From contig CAJUEX010000019.1 of the NCBI GenBank assembly GCA_910585715.1, forward strand, positions 4,380 through 54,726: a DNA stretch of 50,347 nucleotides. Reading direction: 5' to 3'. The translations under genes were made by a program, and so were the position numbers. The stretch is from an uncultured Lachnospiraceae bacterium (GTDB lineage Bacteria > Bacillota > Clostridia > Lachnospirales > Lachnospiraceae). The notes below the pieces were generated by a model. It was not told the origin of the DNA. It saw only the letters and a program-made list of their open reading frames with translations, and ran no database searches. Below are positions 39,538 through 47,702 of this stretch, in pieces (positions within the stretch are counted from its first letter, which is position 1; every line of letters starts with the position of its first letter).

Positions 39538-41637
39538 TCACTCTTTTCTCCAGAAAATATCCAGCACGTCCCCATCGGAAAGGAACTGGGTAAATCCGGC
39601 ATTTTCGCCGTTTAAAACCGTTCCCACACTGGTTCCCTGAGGCTTGGATAAATCAAAATCAATATAATCAAATACATCCACAAAAATATAATCCTTTTTG
39701 CCGGACAGAGTAACAGGCTTTTTATTTACTATGATATGGATGGTAGTGGCTTCCGTTCTGCTTTCATACTTCTTTTCCGTCTCATCAGAGTCCTGGAATG
39801 ATTCTCTTTCTTCCTCTGTAAACCGGAATCTTTCTTCCCTTGGGAACTGAACCCTTTCTTCCCGTATCTCTACCTCCGGAAGCTCTAAAGCCTCCAGTGT
39901 CCAGACAACCGAAAAATTCTCATACACCTTCGTATCCATATCCGCTATCTGATTGTTTACATAGATGTTCATGTTGTTATCCAGTATCACATCCATAAAC
40001 TCTATAATCTGCTTCACTGTATAGAAATTCAGCATTTCTATTGTATCATTTTCTTTAATGGAATAAAAGGCTGACTGCAATTGTCCGTTTACACTGGCAA
40101 ACTTGGGGAACTCCACCTTTTTTTCATTTACGAAAATGGAAAGGCTGGAGGAAAATTCAGGCAGTTTTCCCACCTCCGCCTCCGCCGGCTTTCCTGCCGT
40201 AGATTCTTTTACAGTTATCAAATCGTTTCGGCGGATAGGCGTGTGGATATCCGCCGGCTCGCCGTTTAAAGTAATGACCGCCGCCTCTCCTGTTTCTCCT
40301 CTGATTACCTTTTGCTTTCCGTTAATCGTAAAGGTAAGAGACTGCCCCCTCTTTGGAAAAAGTCCGTCATTGGGAAAATCAGCCTGCATGGCAGCATCCA
40401 CAATGGACAGCTTATTATTGTCATAAAGCTTGATTCTCGTATCATTAAAGGTAACAAACATGAAATTATTGCTTTTTTCATAGAAATTCAGACAGATACC
40501 GATAGGAGTCACCAGCAGGGAATCCTTTACCACATCCGCCTCCAAAAAGTCGATTTTATCCATGACTTCACTGCCCCTTACGGCACAGCGCTCCTTTGGA
40601 ATCCCAAGATACTCTGCAACATAATCTGTATAGCCCTGGATTTTGCCGCCGCCTCCCACCACAAACACAGCGCTTACAGGCTTTCCGCCGTTTAATTCCA
40701 AAAGCTTATCCGCCGCCTGCTTTGCCATGGAAGTAACGGATTCCTTGCAGATATCCAGCACCTGCTCTCTTGTAATGTTCTGGGGAAGCCCCATAATATC
40801 CTTGTATTCCACCGTATCCGTAACGGAAATACCCTTTTTGATTTCCTCCGCAGTGGTAAAATCCACCAGACAATGCCTTGCAATCACTTCCGTAAGGCTG
40901 TCACCCGCCACCGGAAGCATGCCGTAGGCAATAATGCTTCCGTCTTTTGTAATGGAAATATCGGAGGTGCCTGCCCCTACGTCAATCAAACCGATATTGA
41001 GCATACGGTACATTTCCGGAATTGCCACCGTAATTGCCGCAATAGGCTCCAGGGTCAGGTTAGCAACCTCTAACCCCGCATACTCCACGGCACGGTATAG
41101 TCCGTCCACCACATCATCCGGCAGGAAGGTGGCTATTAAATCCACTCCAATGGATTTTGCCTTATGGGATTCCAGATTGCCGATTAAATAACCGTTCATG
41201 AAATATTTTACTACCGAATATCCCACGCAGTAAAACTTCATGTCCGTCTTATTTTCTATCTGGAACTGCTCATATGCCTTTTCTACCGCTAAGGAATCCA
41301 GCCCGTAAATATCTTCCTGTGTAATGAGCTTATCCTCTATGAACTCCATATCCGCATGGGCTGTAACGGTTTTCAGCACCCGTCCTGCTGCCGCAATGCT
41401 TACCTGCTTTAACGGCTCTCCGGTTTTTTCTTCTAAAAGCTCCACCACCTCCCTGATGGTGTCCCCTACCGCATGAATATCGTGAATCTGACCGTCTAAC
41501 ATGGCTCTGGTCTCATGCTCCTTAGACTCCTGAGCCACCACCACGAAACGGTTTTTATTTTTATAGCCTACCGTTCCTACAATGCTCCTTGTGCCAATAT
41601 CCAACCCAAATACATATGCTTCCTTTGTTTTCGTCAC
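39538..41637 (-). CDS. FtsA/PilM-like actin-fold ATPase with long C-terminal extension
   Basis: 699 residues, against about 420 for FtsA. The first 380 residues are an actin/Hsp70-fold ATPase: GLDIGTRSIVGTVGY (phosphate 1), GLIDVGAGTSDISI (phosphate 2) and VFVVGGGGKIQGY (adenosine). The C-terminal 300 residues are beta-rich with repeats like KVEFPKFASVNGQ, and no membrane helix is clear. It is a common Lachnospiraceae protein annotated as cell-division FtsA-domain; role in division is inferred. GTG start overlapping the coaE stop by four bases (GTGA), so translation is coupled. Confidence 0.82.
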   Translation of the reverse strand: MTKTKEAYVFGLDIGTRSIVGTVGYKNKNRFVVVAQESKEHETRAMLDGQIHDIHAVGDTIREVVELLEEKTGEPLKQVSIAAAGRVLKTVTAHADMEFIEDKLITQEDIYGLDSLAVEKAYEQFQIENKTDMKFYCVGYSVVKYFMNGYLIGNLESHKAKSIGVDLIATFLPDDVVDGLYRAVEYAGLEVANLTLEPIAAITVAIPEMYRMLNIGLIDVGAGTSDISITKDGSIIAYGMLPVAGDSLTEVIARHCLVDFTTAEEIKKGISVTDTVEYKDIMGLPQNITREQVLDICKESVTSMAKQAADKLLELNGGKPVSAVFVVGGGGKIQGYTDYVAEYLGIPKERCAVRGSEVMDKIDFLEADVVKDSLLVTPIGICLNFYEKSNNFMFVTFNDTRIKLYDNNKLSIVDAAMQADFPNDGLFPKRGQSLTFTINGKQKVIRGETGEAAVITLNGEPADIHTPIRRNDLITVKESTAGKPAEAEVGKLPEFSSSLSIFVNEKKVEFPKFASVNGQLQSAFYSIKENDTIEMLNFYTVKQIIEFMDVILDNNMNIYVNNQIADMDTKVYENFSVVWTLEALELPEVEIREERVQFPREERFRFTEEERESFQDSDETEKKYESRTEATTIHIIVNKKPVTLSGKKDYIFVDVFDYIDFDLSKPQGTSVGTVLNGENAGFTQFLSDGDVLDIFWRKE

Positions 41638-42230
41638 AAGTATTCCCCCAGCTTTCTATCTATTTGCTCCAATGCCGTTTCCAGCTTTCCGCTGTTGTCA
41701 ATGACAAACTGACAGCCCCTTCTGAATTCTTCCTCCAGAAGCTGCCCTTTCATAATCTGCAGCGCCCTTTGGCGGCTGTAGCCTCTGCTTTCCATTAATC
41801 TGCTTATGCGAATGGAATCCTCTGCATAAATATACCATAATTCATCACAGATTTCATCATAATGCTCTTCAATTAATAAAGCGGCTTCCAGAAAGAAAAA
41901 CTTTGCCTCTCCTTTTTTTCTTTCCAGCTCAATCTGCCTGACAATATATTTCCTTACTTCCGGGTGGATAATTGCATTTACCTGTAAAAGCAGCTTTTCA
42001 TCTGAAAAAATCATGGCCGCCATCCTGCCCTTATGAATTTCACCCTGTTCATCCAGCACTTCTCTGCCAAGAAGCCTTACTAAAGGCTCATAGCAGCTTT
42101 GGCCTTTTTCCTTTACGATATGGGCTGCCTGGTCCGCCATAAGAATCCTCGCCCGGTATTTTTCTTCCAGATATTTCAGTATCTGCGACTTTCCGGCGCC
42201 TACTCCTCCGGTAATTCCAATCACTTTCAT
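41634..42230 (-). CDS. coaE: Dephospho-CoA kinase
   Basis: Last step of coenzyme A synthesis, ATP-dependent phosphorylation of dephospho-CoA. P-loop GITGGVGAGKSQIL at the N-terminus, MADQAAHIVKEKGQ, and the lid segment SRLMESRGYSRQRAL. 198 residues, normal. Starts 9 bases after the polA stop and overlaps the next gene by four bases: a tight polA-coaE operon as in many Firmicutes. Confidence 0.96.
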   Translation of the reverse strand: MKVIGITGGVGAGKSQILKYLEEKYRARILMADQAAHIVKEKGQSCYEPLVRLLGREVLDEQGEIHKGRMAAMIFSDEKLLLQVNAIIHPEVRKYIVRQIELERKKGEAKFFFLEAALLIEEHYDEICDELWYIYAEDSIRISRLMESRGYSRQRALQIMKGQLLEEEFRRGCQFVIDNSGKLETALEQIDRKLGEYL

Positions 42231-42239
42231 GTTTTTTTC

Positions 42240-44972
42240 CTATTTTGCCTCATACCAGTTTTCCCCGGTATGCAAATCCACTTCCAGTTCTACTTTCAGC
42301 TTCGCCGCATTCTTCATGCTGCCTGCCAGTATTTCTTCTACCTGCTCTTTTTCCTCAAGCTTCGTTTCAATCAACAGCTCGTCATGAACCTGTAAAATAA
42401 GCTTAGAAGAAAGTCCCGCTTCATAAAGTGCCCAGTAAACTGCAATCATGGCAAGCTTCATAATATCCGCTGCCGTTCCCTGTATAGGCGCGTTCATTGC
42501 CACCCGCTCTCCAAACTGCCGCTGCATGAAGTTGCTGCTTTTTATTTCCGGCAGGGGCCTTCTCCGATTGTACATGGTAATGGAATAGCCCTGCTCCTTT
42601 GCCTTTTCCACCTCTTCATCCAAAAAAGCTTTTACTCCGGGGTAGGTGTTGAAATAAGCCTCTATATAATCCGCAGCCTCTTTTTTACTGATGCTAAGGT
42701 CCTGACTTAATCCAAAGGAGCTGATGCCGTATACGATTCCGAAATTTACCGCCTTGGCATTTCTTCTCTGCAAATCCGTTACCTCCTCAAAAGGAGTGTG
42801 GAATACTTTGGAAGCGGTAATGCGGTGGATGTCCTCCGACTGGTTGTATGCTTCAATCAATGCCTCATCTCCCGACATATGCGCCAGAATGCGAAGCTCA
42901 ATCTGGGAATAATCCGCATCCATCAAAACGCAGCCTTCCTTGGGCACGAATACCTTCCGAATCAGCCTTCCAAGCTCCATGCGCATGGGGATGTTCTGCA
43001 GGTTGGGCTCCGTGGAGGAAATCCTTCCGGTGGCAGTAATCATCTGGTTGAAATTGCTGTGTATCCTGCCGTCCTCCCTGATATAATCGTAAAGCCCCTC
43101 CGCATAGGTGGATTTCAGCTTTGCAAGCCCTCTGTATTCCAGAATTTTGGAAACAACCGGATACTCCGGCGCTAACTTTTCCAGTACATCCGCTGCTGTG
43201 GAATAACCGGCCTTCGTCTTCTTGCCGCCCTTATAGCCCAGCTTTACAAACAGGATTTCCCCTAACTGCTTTGGAGAGTTGATGTTGAATTCTTCTCCGA
43301 CGCCTTCATAGATTTCCTTCTCCAGTTGTTCTATCCTTACGGAAAGAACCTGTCCGTATTCTTTCAGCTCTCCTGCCTTTACCATAACCCCTTCCTTTTC
43401 CATCTGGTAAAGCACATAGGTCAGGGGCATTTCCATATCCCGCATCAGTCCGTCCATATAAGATTCCGCTAACTGGCTTTTTAACTTTTCATAGCTGGCA
43501 TATGCAGTGTAGGAACGGAAGCAGGCATATTCCAAAAAAGCCTCCTTTTCATTTTTCATGGCTTCATACAGAGACTTTTTCCCAAAATAAGCTACTCTGT
43601 CCTTTAGCATGATTCCAAGCTGTTCGTTGGCAATATCCTCTATGGTGTATTCGCTTTTTAAGGGATTTAACAGATAAGCCGCCAGCTTAACATCAAAAAA
43701 GCCGTCCGTGAGCCTTCTGTCTATTTGGGAAAGGGAAAAATATTCATAGGTCTTTTTCACGTCAAATGCAATCAGGCTTTTCCCCTGAGTGCGGTAAGTA
43801 TTTGCTAACTCGCTCATTTTAGCAAGAAGGTATTCTTCCGTAAGCTCTTCTCCTGTTTTAAAAAACAGATGATTACCTTCTCCATAGGAAAAGGCGATTC
43901 CAAGCAGCTTCTTTCCTTCCGCCTCGCCGCCCTCTCCCCGAAGCATTCGTTCCAAAGGGGTCTCCTTTGTTTCCTCTTTGACCCATTCGGAAAAGAAGGA
44001 ATATGCTATATATTCCCGTGAAAGAGCCTCTTCAAATACGCTCTCTGCTTTTTCTTTTTCCTCCACATAAAAAAAGCTGTCCGCCTGGTCATTGTGGGTG
44101 GTGTCCTCTTCAAATCTGGAAAGCATGTTTTTAAATTCCATTTTTGAAAACAGTTCATAGGCTTCCTTTGTATAAAGCTGTCCCATTTTTGCCGCTTCCA
44201 GAGAAAAAGGCACGTCCGCCTGTGTATTAATGGTTGCCAGCGTCTTACTTAAATCCGCCAGTTCTCTGTTGACAGCCAGCGTTTCCCGAATGCTTTTTTT
44301 GCTGATATCTTCTAAATGTGCGTAAATATTGTCAATAGTGCCGTACTCCACCAGCAATCCTGTGGCAGTCTTTTCCCCGATTTTGGGAACGCCGGGAATA
44401 TTATCCGCCGTATCTCCCATCAGCGCCTTTAATTCAATGAACTGCTCCGGTGTCACCTGATATTTTTCCAGTACGTCCTTTGCATAATAATCCTCTACTT
44501 CCGTTCTGGCTCCCTTTGTTTTGGGAATGCGGATTTTAATATGCTCGGAGGCAATCTGCAGCAAATCCCGGTCTCCTGATACAAGGGAAACCTGACAGCC
44601 TTCCTTTTCCCCGGTTTTTGCCAGCGTGCCTAAAATGTCATCCGCCTCTAACCCTGCCTTTTCCAGCACAAGCACATTCATAGCCTTTAAGATTTCCTTC
44701 ATAACCGGAACCTGTTCTCTTAACTCCTCCGGCATGGGCTTTCTGGTGCCTTTATATTCTTTATATATTTCATGGCGGAATGTGGGCGCCTTTACATCAA
44801 ATGCCACAGCCAGATATTCCGCCTTTTCTTCTTCTAATATTTTAAATAAAATATTTAAAAATCCATAAATGGCATTGGTATGGAAGCCCTCCTTATTGGT
44901 TAAATCCGGCACCCCGTAAAATGCCCTGTTCAATATGCTGTGTCCGTCTATCAATACTAATTTCTTTTCCAT
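42240..44972 (-). CDS. polA: DNA polymerase I, proofreading domain degenerate
   Basis: 910 residues: 5' nuclease domain (about 1-290, with EADDILGTLAK and LKALMGDTADNIPGVPKIG), a 3'-5' exonuclease-like domain (about 300-480) and the polymerase domain (about 490-910) with DADYSQIELRILAHMSGDE (motif A), RRNAKAVNFGIVYGIS (motif B) and LQVHDELLIE (motif C). The exonuclease domain lacks the DxE metal motif, as in Bst-type enzymes, so it probably cannot proofread. AAGGAG lies 4 bases before the ATG. It fills gaps in replication and repair. Confidence 0.97.
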   Translation of the reverse strand: MEKKLVLIDGHSILNRAFYGVPDLTNKEGFHTNAIYGFLNILFKILEEEKAEYLAVAFDVKAPTFRHEIYKEYKGTRKPMPEELREQVPVMKEILKAMNVLVLEKAGLEADDILGTLAKTGEKEGCQVSLVSGDRDLLQIASEHIKIRIPKTKGARTEVEDYYAKDVLEKYQVTPEQFIELKALMGDTADNIPGVPKIGEKTATGLLVEYGTIDNIYAHLEDISKKSIRETLAVNRELADLSKTLATINTQADVPFSLEAAKMGQLYTKEAYELFSKMEFKNMLSRFEEDTTHNDQADSFFYVEEKEKAESVFEEALSREYIAYSFFSEWVKEETKETPLERMLRGEGGEAEGKKLLGIAFSYGEGNHLFFKTGEELTEEYLLAKMSELANTYRTQGKSLIAFDVKKTYEYFSLSQIDRRLTDGFFDVKLAAYLLNPLKSEYTIEDIANEQLGIMLKDRVAYFGKKSLYEAMKNEKEAFLEYACFRSYTAYASYEKLKSQLAESYMDGLMRDMEMPLTYVLYQMEKEGVMVKAGELKEYGQVLSVRIEQLEKEIYEGVGEEFNINSPKQLGEILFVKLGYKGGKKTKAGYSTAADVLEKLAPEYPVVSKILEYRGLAKLKSTYAEGLYDYIREDGRIHSNFNQMITATGRISSTEPNLQNIPMRMELGRLIRKVFVPKEGCVLMDADYSQIELRILAHMSGDEALIEAYNQSEDIHRITASKVFHTPFEEVTDLQRRNAKAVNFGIVYGISSFGLSQDLSISKKEAADYIEAYFNTYPGVKAFLDEEVEKAKEQGYSITMYNRRRPLPEIKSSNFMQRQFGERVAMNAPIQGTAADIMKLAMIAVYWALYEAGLSSKLILQVHDELLIETKLEEKEQVEEILAGSMKNAAKLKVELEVDLHTGENWYEAK

Positions 44973-44981
44973 AAGGCTCCT

Positions 44982-45299
44982 TTACAATACATACCATAAA
45001 ATAAAAAGAATCATAATAATCAGAACAATTTCCATACAATAAAAACCAAGCTTTAAGGAATGGCGCAGCTTCATCCTGTGCTCCTGCCCTTCAATCCTTG
45101 CCTCCAGCTCCTTATCCAAATCCAGACTGCTTCCTTCCTCTAATCTGGCAATTCCTTCTGATGCCAGAAAATAAATGGTAAGCTCTTCCTTACAATCGCT
45201 GCAGCCTCTTATGTGGCTTACAAATTCCTGAAGCTCTTTTCCCTCCAGCTCCTCTTCAAAAAACAGCGGAATGGCTTTTTCTGTCTCCTTACAAGTCAT
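44982..45299 (-). CDS. Zinc-finger anti-sigma-like membrane protein
   Basis: 105 residues. Perfect ZAS spacing: C3, H29, C33, C36 (HIRGCSDC), the zinc-binding anti-sigma motif, followed by a charged linker and one C-terminal membrane helix (about 83-105) with almost nothing beyond. No sigma factor gene is adjacent, so the partner is elsewhere or the domain has another use. It lies 9 bases upstream of polA. Confidence 0.75.
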   Translation of the reverse strand: MTCKETEKAIPLFFEEELEGKELQEFVSHIRGCSDCKEELTIYFLASEGIARLEEGSSLDLDKELEARIEGQEHRMKLRHSLKLGFYCMEIVLIIMILFILWYVL

Positions 45300-45325
45300 A
45301 GTTAATCTTCTTTCGTTTCCTGCTT

Positions 45326-46609
45326 TTACTCTGTTTCCTTAATTCTTGCAATAATCGCATTTGCCTTTTCATAAATTTCCTGCGGCTCTACTCCAATGGA
45401 AAACTGTCCGTTTTCATACAGGATTCTGCCGTTTACCATAGTCATTGCCACGTTGAGCTTGCTGCCGCTGTACACGATATTCTTTGGAATATGGTGGATT
45501 GGCTGCATATTAGGCTGATTTAAGTCTATCATAACCAAATCTGCAAGTTTTCCTTCATCCAGCACATCACAATCGGTAAGCCCCATTGCCCTGGCGCCAT
45601 TTACCGTTGCCATTTTCAGCACTTCCATGGAGTCCACTGCCGTAGCATCCTCACAGGCAATTTTCTGAAGTCCGGACACTAAAAACATTTCCTTGAACAT
45701 ATCCAGACAGTTGTTGCTTGCAGGTCCGTCCGTGCCAAGGGCAACAGGGATACCCATCTCCAGCATTTTGGAAACAGGGGCAATTCCGCTTGCCAGTTTA
45801 CAGTTGGAACCGGGGTTGCTCACCACATACAGACCTTTTTCTTTGCATATCTGCAAATCCTCTTCTGTCATGTGAACGCAATGAAAGCCGCCTCCGCCGT
45901 ACTCGAACATGCCGATGCTGTCAAGAAATGCGGTAGGAGTCTTCCCGTAGCGTTCCACGCAGCCTGCCACCTCTTCCTTTGTTTCGGAATTGTGCAGGTA
46001 CACAGGGGTTTTTAATTCCTTTGCCAAATCTGCAATATCAAGCATCAGCTCTTTGGAGGTGGTGTATTCTGCATGGAAGCCTAACTGATAGGTAACTAAT
46101 TCATGGTATTTATTTAAGGTTTCGTATTCTTTTCTCAAGGATTCCTTTGTGCCGCCAAAGTCATTGGCGCTGCCGCAAAGCACCGTGCGGAAACCAGTGT
46201 CCTTTGCCGCCTTTGCCACAAATTCCGGCGACATGTACATATCAAAATTGGCGGTAATGCCGCTTGTAAGGTATTCCATAATAGCAAGGATGGAAAGGGG
46301 ATACATGTCCTCAGGCTTTAACTTTGCCTCCATAGGGAACACTTTTTCATACAGCCATTCCTTTAGAGGCAAATCCTCCGCATAGGTGCGTAAAAATGTC
46401 ATGGCGGAATGGGTATGGGCATTTTTAAAGCCCGGCATAAGCACATTGCCCTTTACGTCAATGACCCTGTCCCAGCTTTCTTTGGTAAATTCCGGCTTTT
46501 CCTGTCCTATATAGTTGATTTTATTGTCTGTCACATGAAGCTCTCCAAGGAAAATATCTTCTCCTTCCTTCATGGATAGTATTCTTGCGTTTTGAAATCG
46601 AATTCTCAT
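45326..46609 (-). CDS. mtaD: 5-methylthioadenosine/S-adenosylhomocysteine deaminase-type amidohydrolase
   Basis: 427 residues of the amidohydrolase superfamily. Metal ligands: NAHTHS near 60-65, LGFHAEYT and FHCVHM, with the catalytic LGTDGPASNN. The segment GFKNAHTHSAMTFLRTYAED is typical of MtaD/SAH deaminases and related aminohydrolases such as TrzN. It deaminates the adenine of methylthioadenosine or S-adenosylhomocysteine in methyl-cycle salvage. I prefer the ATG 46609 (MRIRFQNARIL). An ATG nine codons earlier (46636) has no ribosome site; neither choice is firm. Confidence 0.88.
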   Translation of the reverse strand: MRIRFQNARILSMKEGEDIFLGELHVTDNKINYIGQEKPEFTKESWDRVIDVKGNVLMPGFKNAHTHSAMTFLRTYAEDLPLKEWLYEKVFPMEAKLKPEDMYPLSILAIMEYLTSGITANFDMYMSPEFVAKAAKDTGFRTVLCGSANDFGGTKESLRKEYETLNKYHELVTYQLGFHAEYTTSKELMLDIADLAKELKTPVYLHNSETKEEVAGCVERYGKTPTAFLDSIGMFEYGGGGFHCVHMTEEDLQICKEKGLYVVSNPGSNCKLASGIAPVSKMLEMGIPVALGTDGPASNNCLDMFKEMFLVSGLQKIACEDATAVDSMEVLKMATVNGARAMGLTDCDVLDEGKLADLVMIDLNQPNMQPIHHIPKNIVYSGSKLNVAMTMVNGRILYENGQFSIGVEPQEIYEKANAIIARIKETE

Positions 46610-46724
46610 AATATGGCTCTTTCCTTTGCTTTTCATTCTGTTTTGTTAAGACTTTATATGGGATAATGATATCATATTTTTGGGGAAATAGGAATAGAGA
46701 AGTTAAATACTTGTAACATAAAAA

Positions 46725-46948
46725 GTAACAGTTCAACCCGCCGCTTTCCTCCACAGGAATCCGAACCGGCGGCAGGCTGAAAGTGTTTCTACGTGGTCAC
46801 GCTCCCGCTCTGATAAAAACGCAGCAGTGCTAAGCTCGAAAAAACCTCGCCAAGCGCTGGCGTTTTTATAAGGACTCCTTTAGAAATCACTTTCTGCCTG
46901 CCGCCGGTTCGGATTCCTGTGGAGGAAAGCGGCGGGCTAAACTGTTAC
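46725..46948 (+). repeat. Long palindromic element, copy D (family 1, divergent)
   Basis: A 224-bp inverted repeat with outer arms of about 65 bp (46725-46789 and 46882-46948), differing at only a few positions. The left inner arm has GGTCACGCTCCCGCTCTGAT and the right lacks about 11 of those bases and reads as the complement of CCTTATAAAAACGCC, the same asymmetry as A and B. The centre is GCTCG-aaaaaa-CCTCGC rather than the GCACC loop, and the GGACG and TGTGTATCGA ends are absent. It lies between mtaD and tRNA-Leu. Confidence 0.88.
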
Positions 46949-46950
46949 CA

Positions 46951-46998
46951 TAAAAAAATGGTTGAAAACCTTGAAAAATCAAAGCTTTCAACCATTTT
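46951..46998 (-). terminator. Terminator of tRNA-Leu
   Basis: AAAATGGTTGAAA (46955-46967) pairs with TTTCAACCATTTT (46986-46998). On the minus strand, the transcript direction of the tRNA, the stem runs into seven T residues. It starts 7 bases past the tRNA 3' end. Confidence 0.85.
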
Positions 46999-47004
46999 AA
47001 CTAC

Positions 47005-47087
47005 TGCCGGCGATGGGACTTGAACCCATACGTGGTCACCCACAACAGATTTTGAGTCTGCCTCGTCTGCCATTCCGACACGCCGGC
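47005..47087 (-). tRNA. tRNA-Leu (anticodon CAA)
   Basis: 83 bases. Seven-base acceptor GCCGGCG pairs with CGCCGGC, discriminator A. The anticodon loop is CTCAAAA within stem CAGA/TCTG, giving anticodon CAA for UUG codons. A long variable arm typical of class II tRNAs and the T arm GGGTTCAAGTCCC are present. CCA is not encoded. Its promoter is at 47119-47147. Confidence 0.96.
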
Positions 47088-47118
47088 ACAGGAACTGTAA
47101 ATCATACAGCCGAATATT

Positions 47119-47147
47119 ATAATACCATATCGTTTCCTGTCTTGCAA
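47119..47147 (-). promoter_or_regulatory. tRNA-Leu promoter
   Basis: Minus-strand TTGCAA (47147-47142), a 17-base spacer, and TATTAT (47124-47119) with TG before it as an extended -10. A TATAAT overlaps three bases downstream. Confidence 0.7.
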
Positions 47148-47228
47148 GGAAAATTTTGCAAATTCAGCAAAAAAGAGAAATTTGAAAAAGAGATATTGTT
47201 ATATCTATATTTACAAATCACACACCAA

Positions 47229-47696
47229 TTATATATTTCTCTTTACATTAAGTACATTCATCAATGCTTCCTGTAGCACCCTTGACACATTAATCCCCGC
47301 ATGTTCAGCTTCATAATTAAGCCAACTGGGAAGCGCAACATTCCTTCTGACAGTTTATGTATCGACTTTTCTTCTGTACTCAGAAAAATCAATATCCCCA
47401 ATATCACACTTTACTTTTTCAATAGCAGCACTTTGTTCTGAAGGCATGGGAAGCTCTTCTTTATTATCTTCCATTGAAATCCCAGTTAAGCCAATAGCAT
47501 CTCTGGCCATTTCAATAGCATCTGCAAAAGTATCTCCTTCAGTTAAAATTTCCCGGGCAATATCATCATAGTATTTCACCAGATTTTCATACGACGTACT
47601 TCCAAGGCCCCATATCTTCTTTGTATATTCCTCATCCGATACCCCCGCTGTATAGACGATAGGGACGATATTTGTGTCATTCTGGAATATTCCCAT
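47229..47696 (-). pseudogene. HicB-family antitoxin with an internal stop
   Basis: 155 codons with one in-frame TAA at 47355-47357 (codon 114). Before it: LTEGDTFADAIEMARDAIGL and PMPSEQ, typical of the HicB fold, then DIDFSEYRRKVDT. Right after the stop, in the same frame, comes RRNVALPSWLNYEAEHAGIN followed by a VLQEAL end, the ribbon-helix-helix DNA-binding tail of clostridial HicB. Without that tail the 113-residue product could not bind DNA as usual. The first 45 residues are not HicB-like. No hicA gene is adjacent. It starts 6 bases past DUF6688. Confidence 0.8.
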
Positions 47697-47702
47697 AGCT
47701 TT

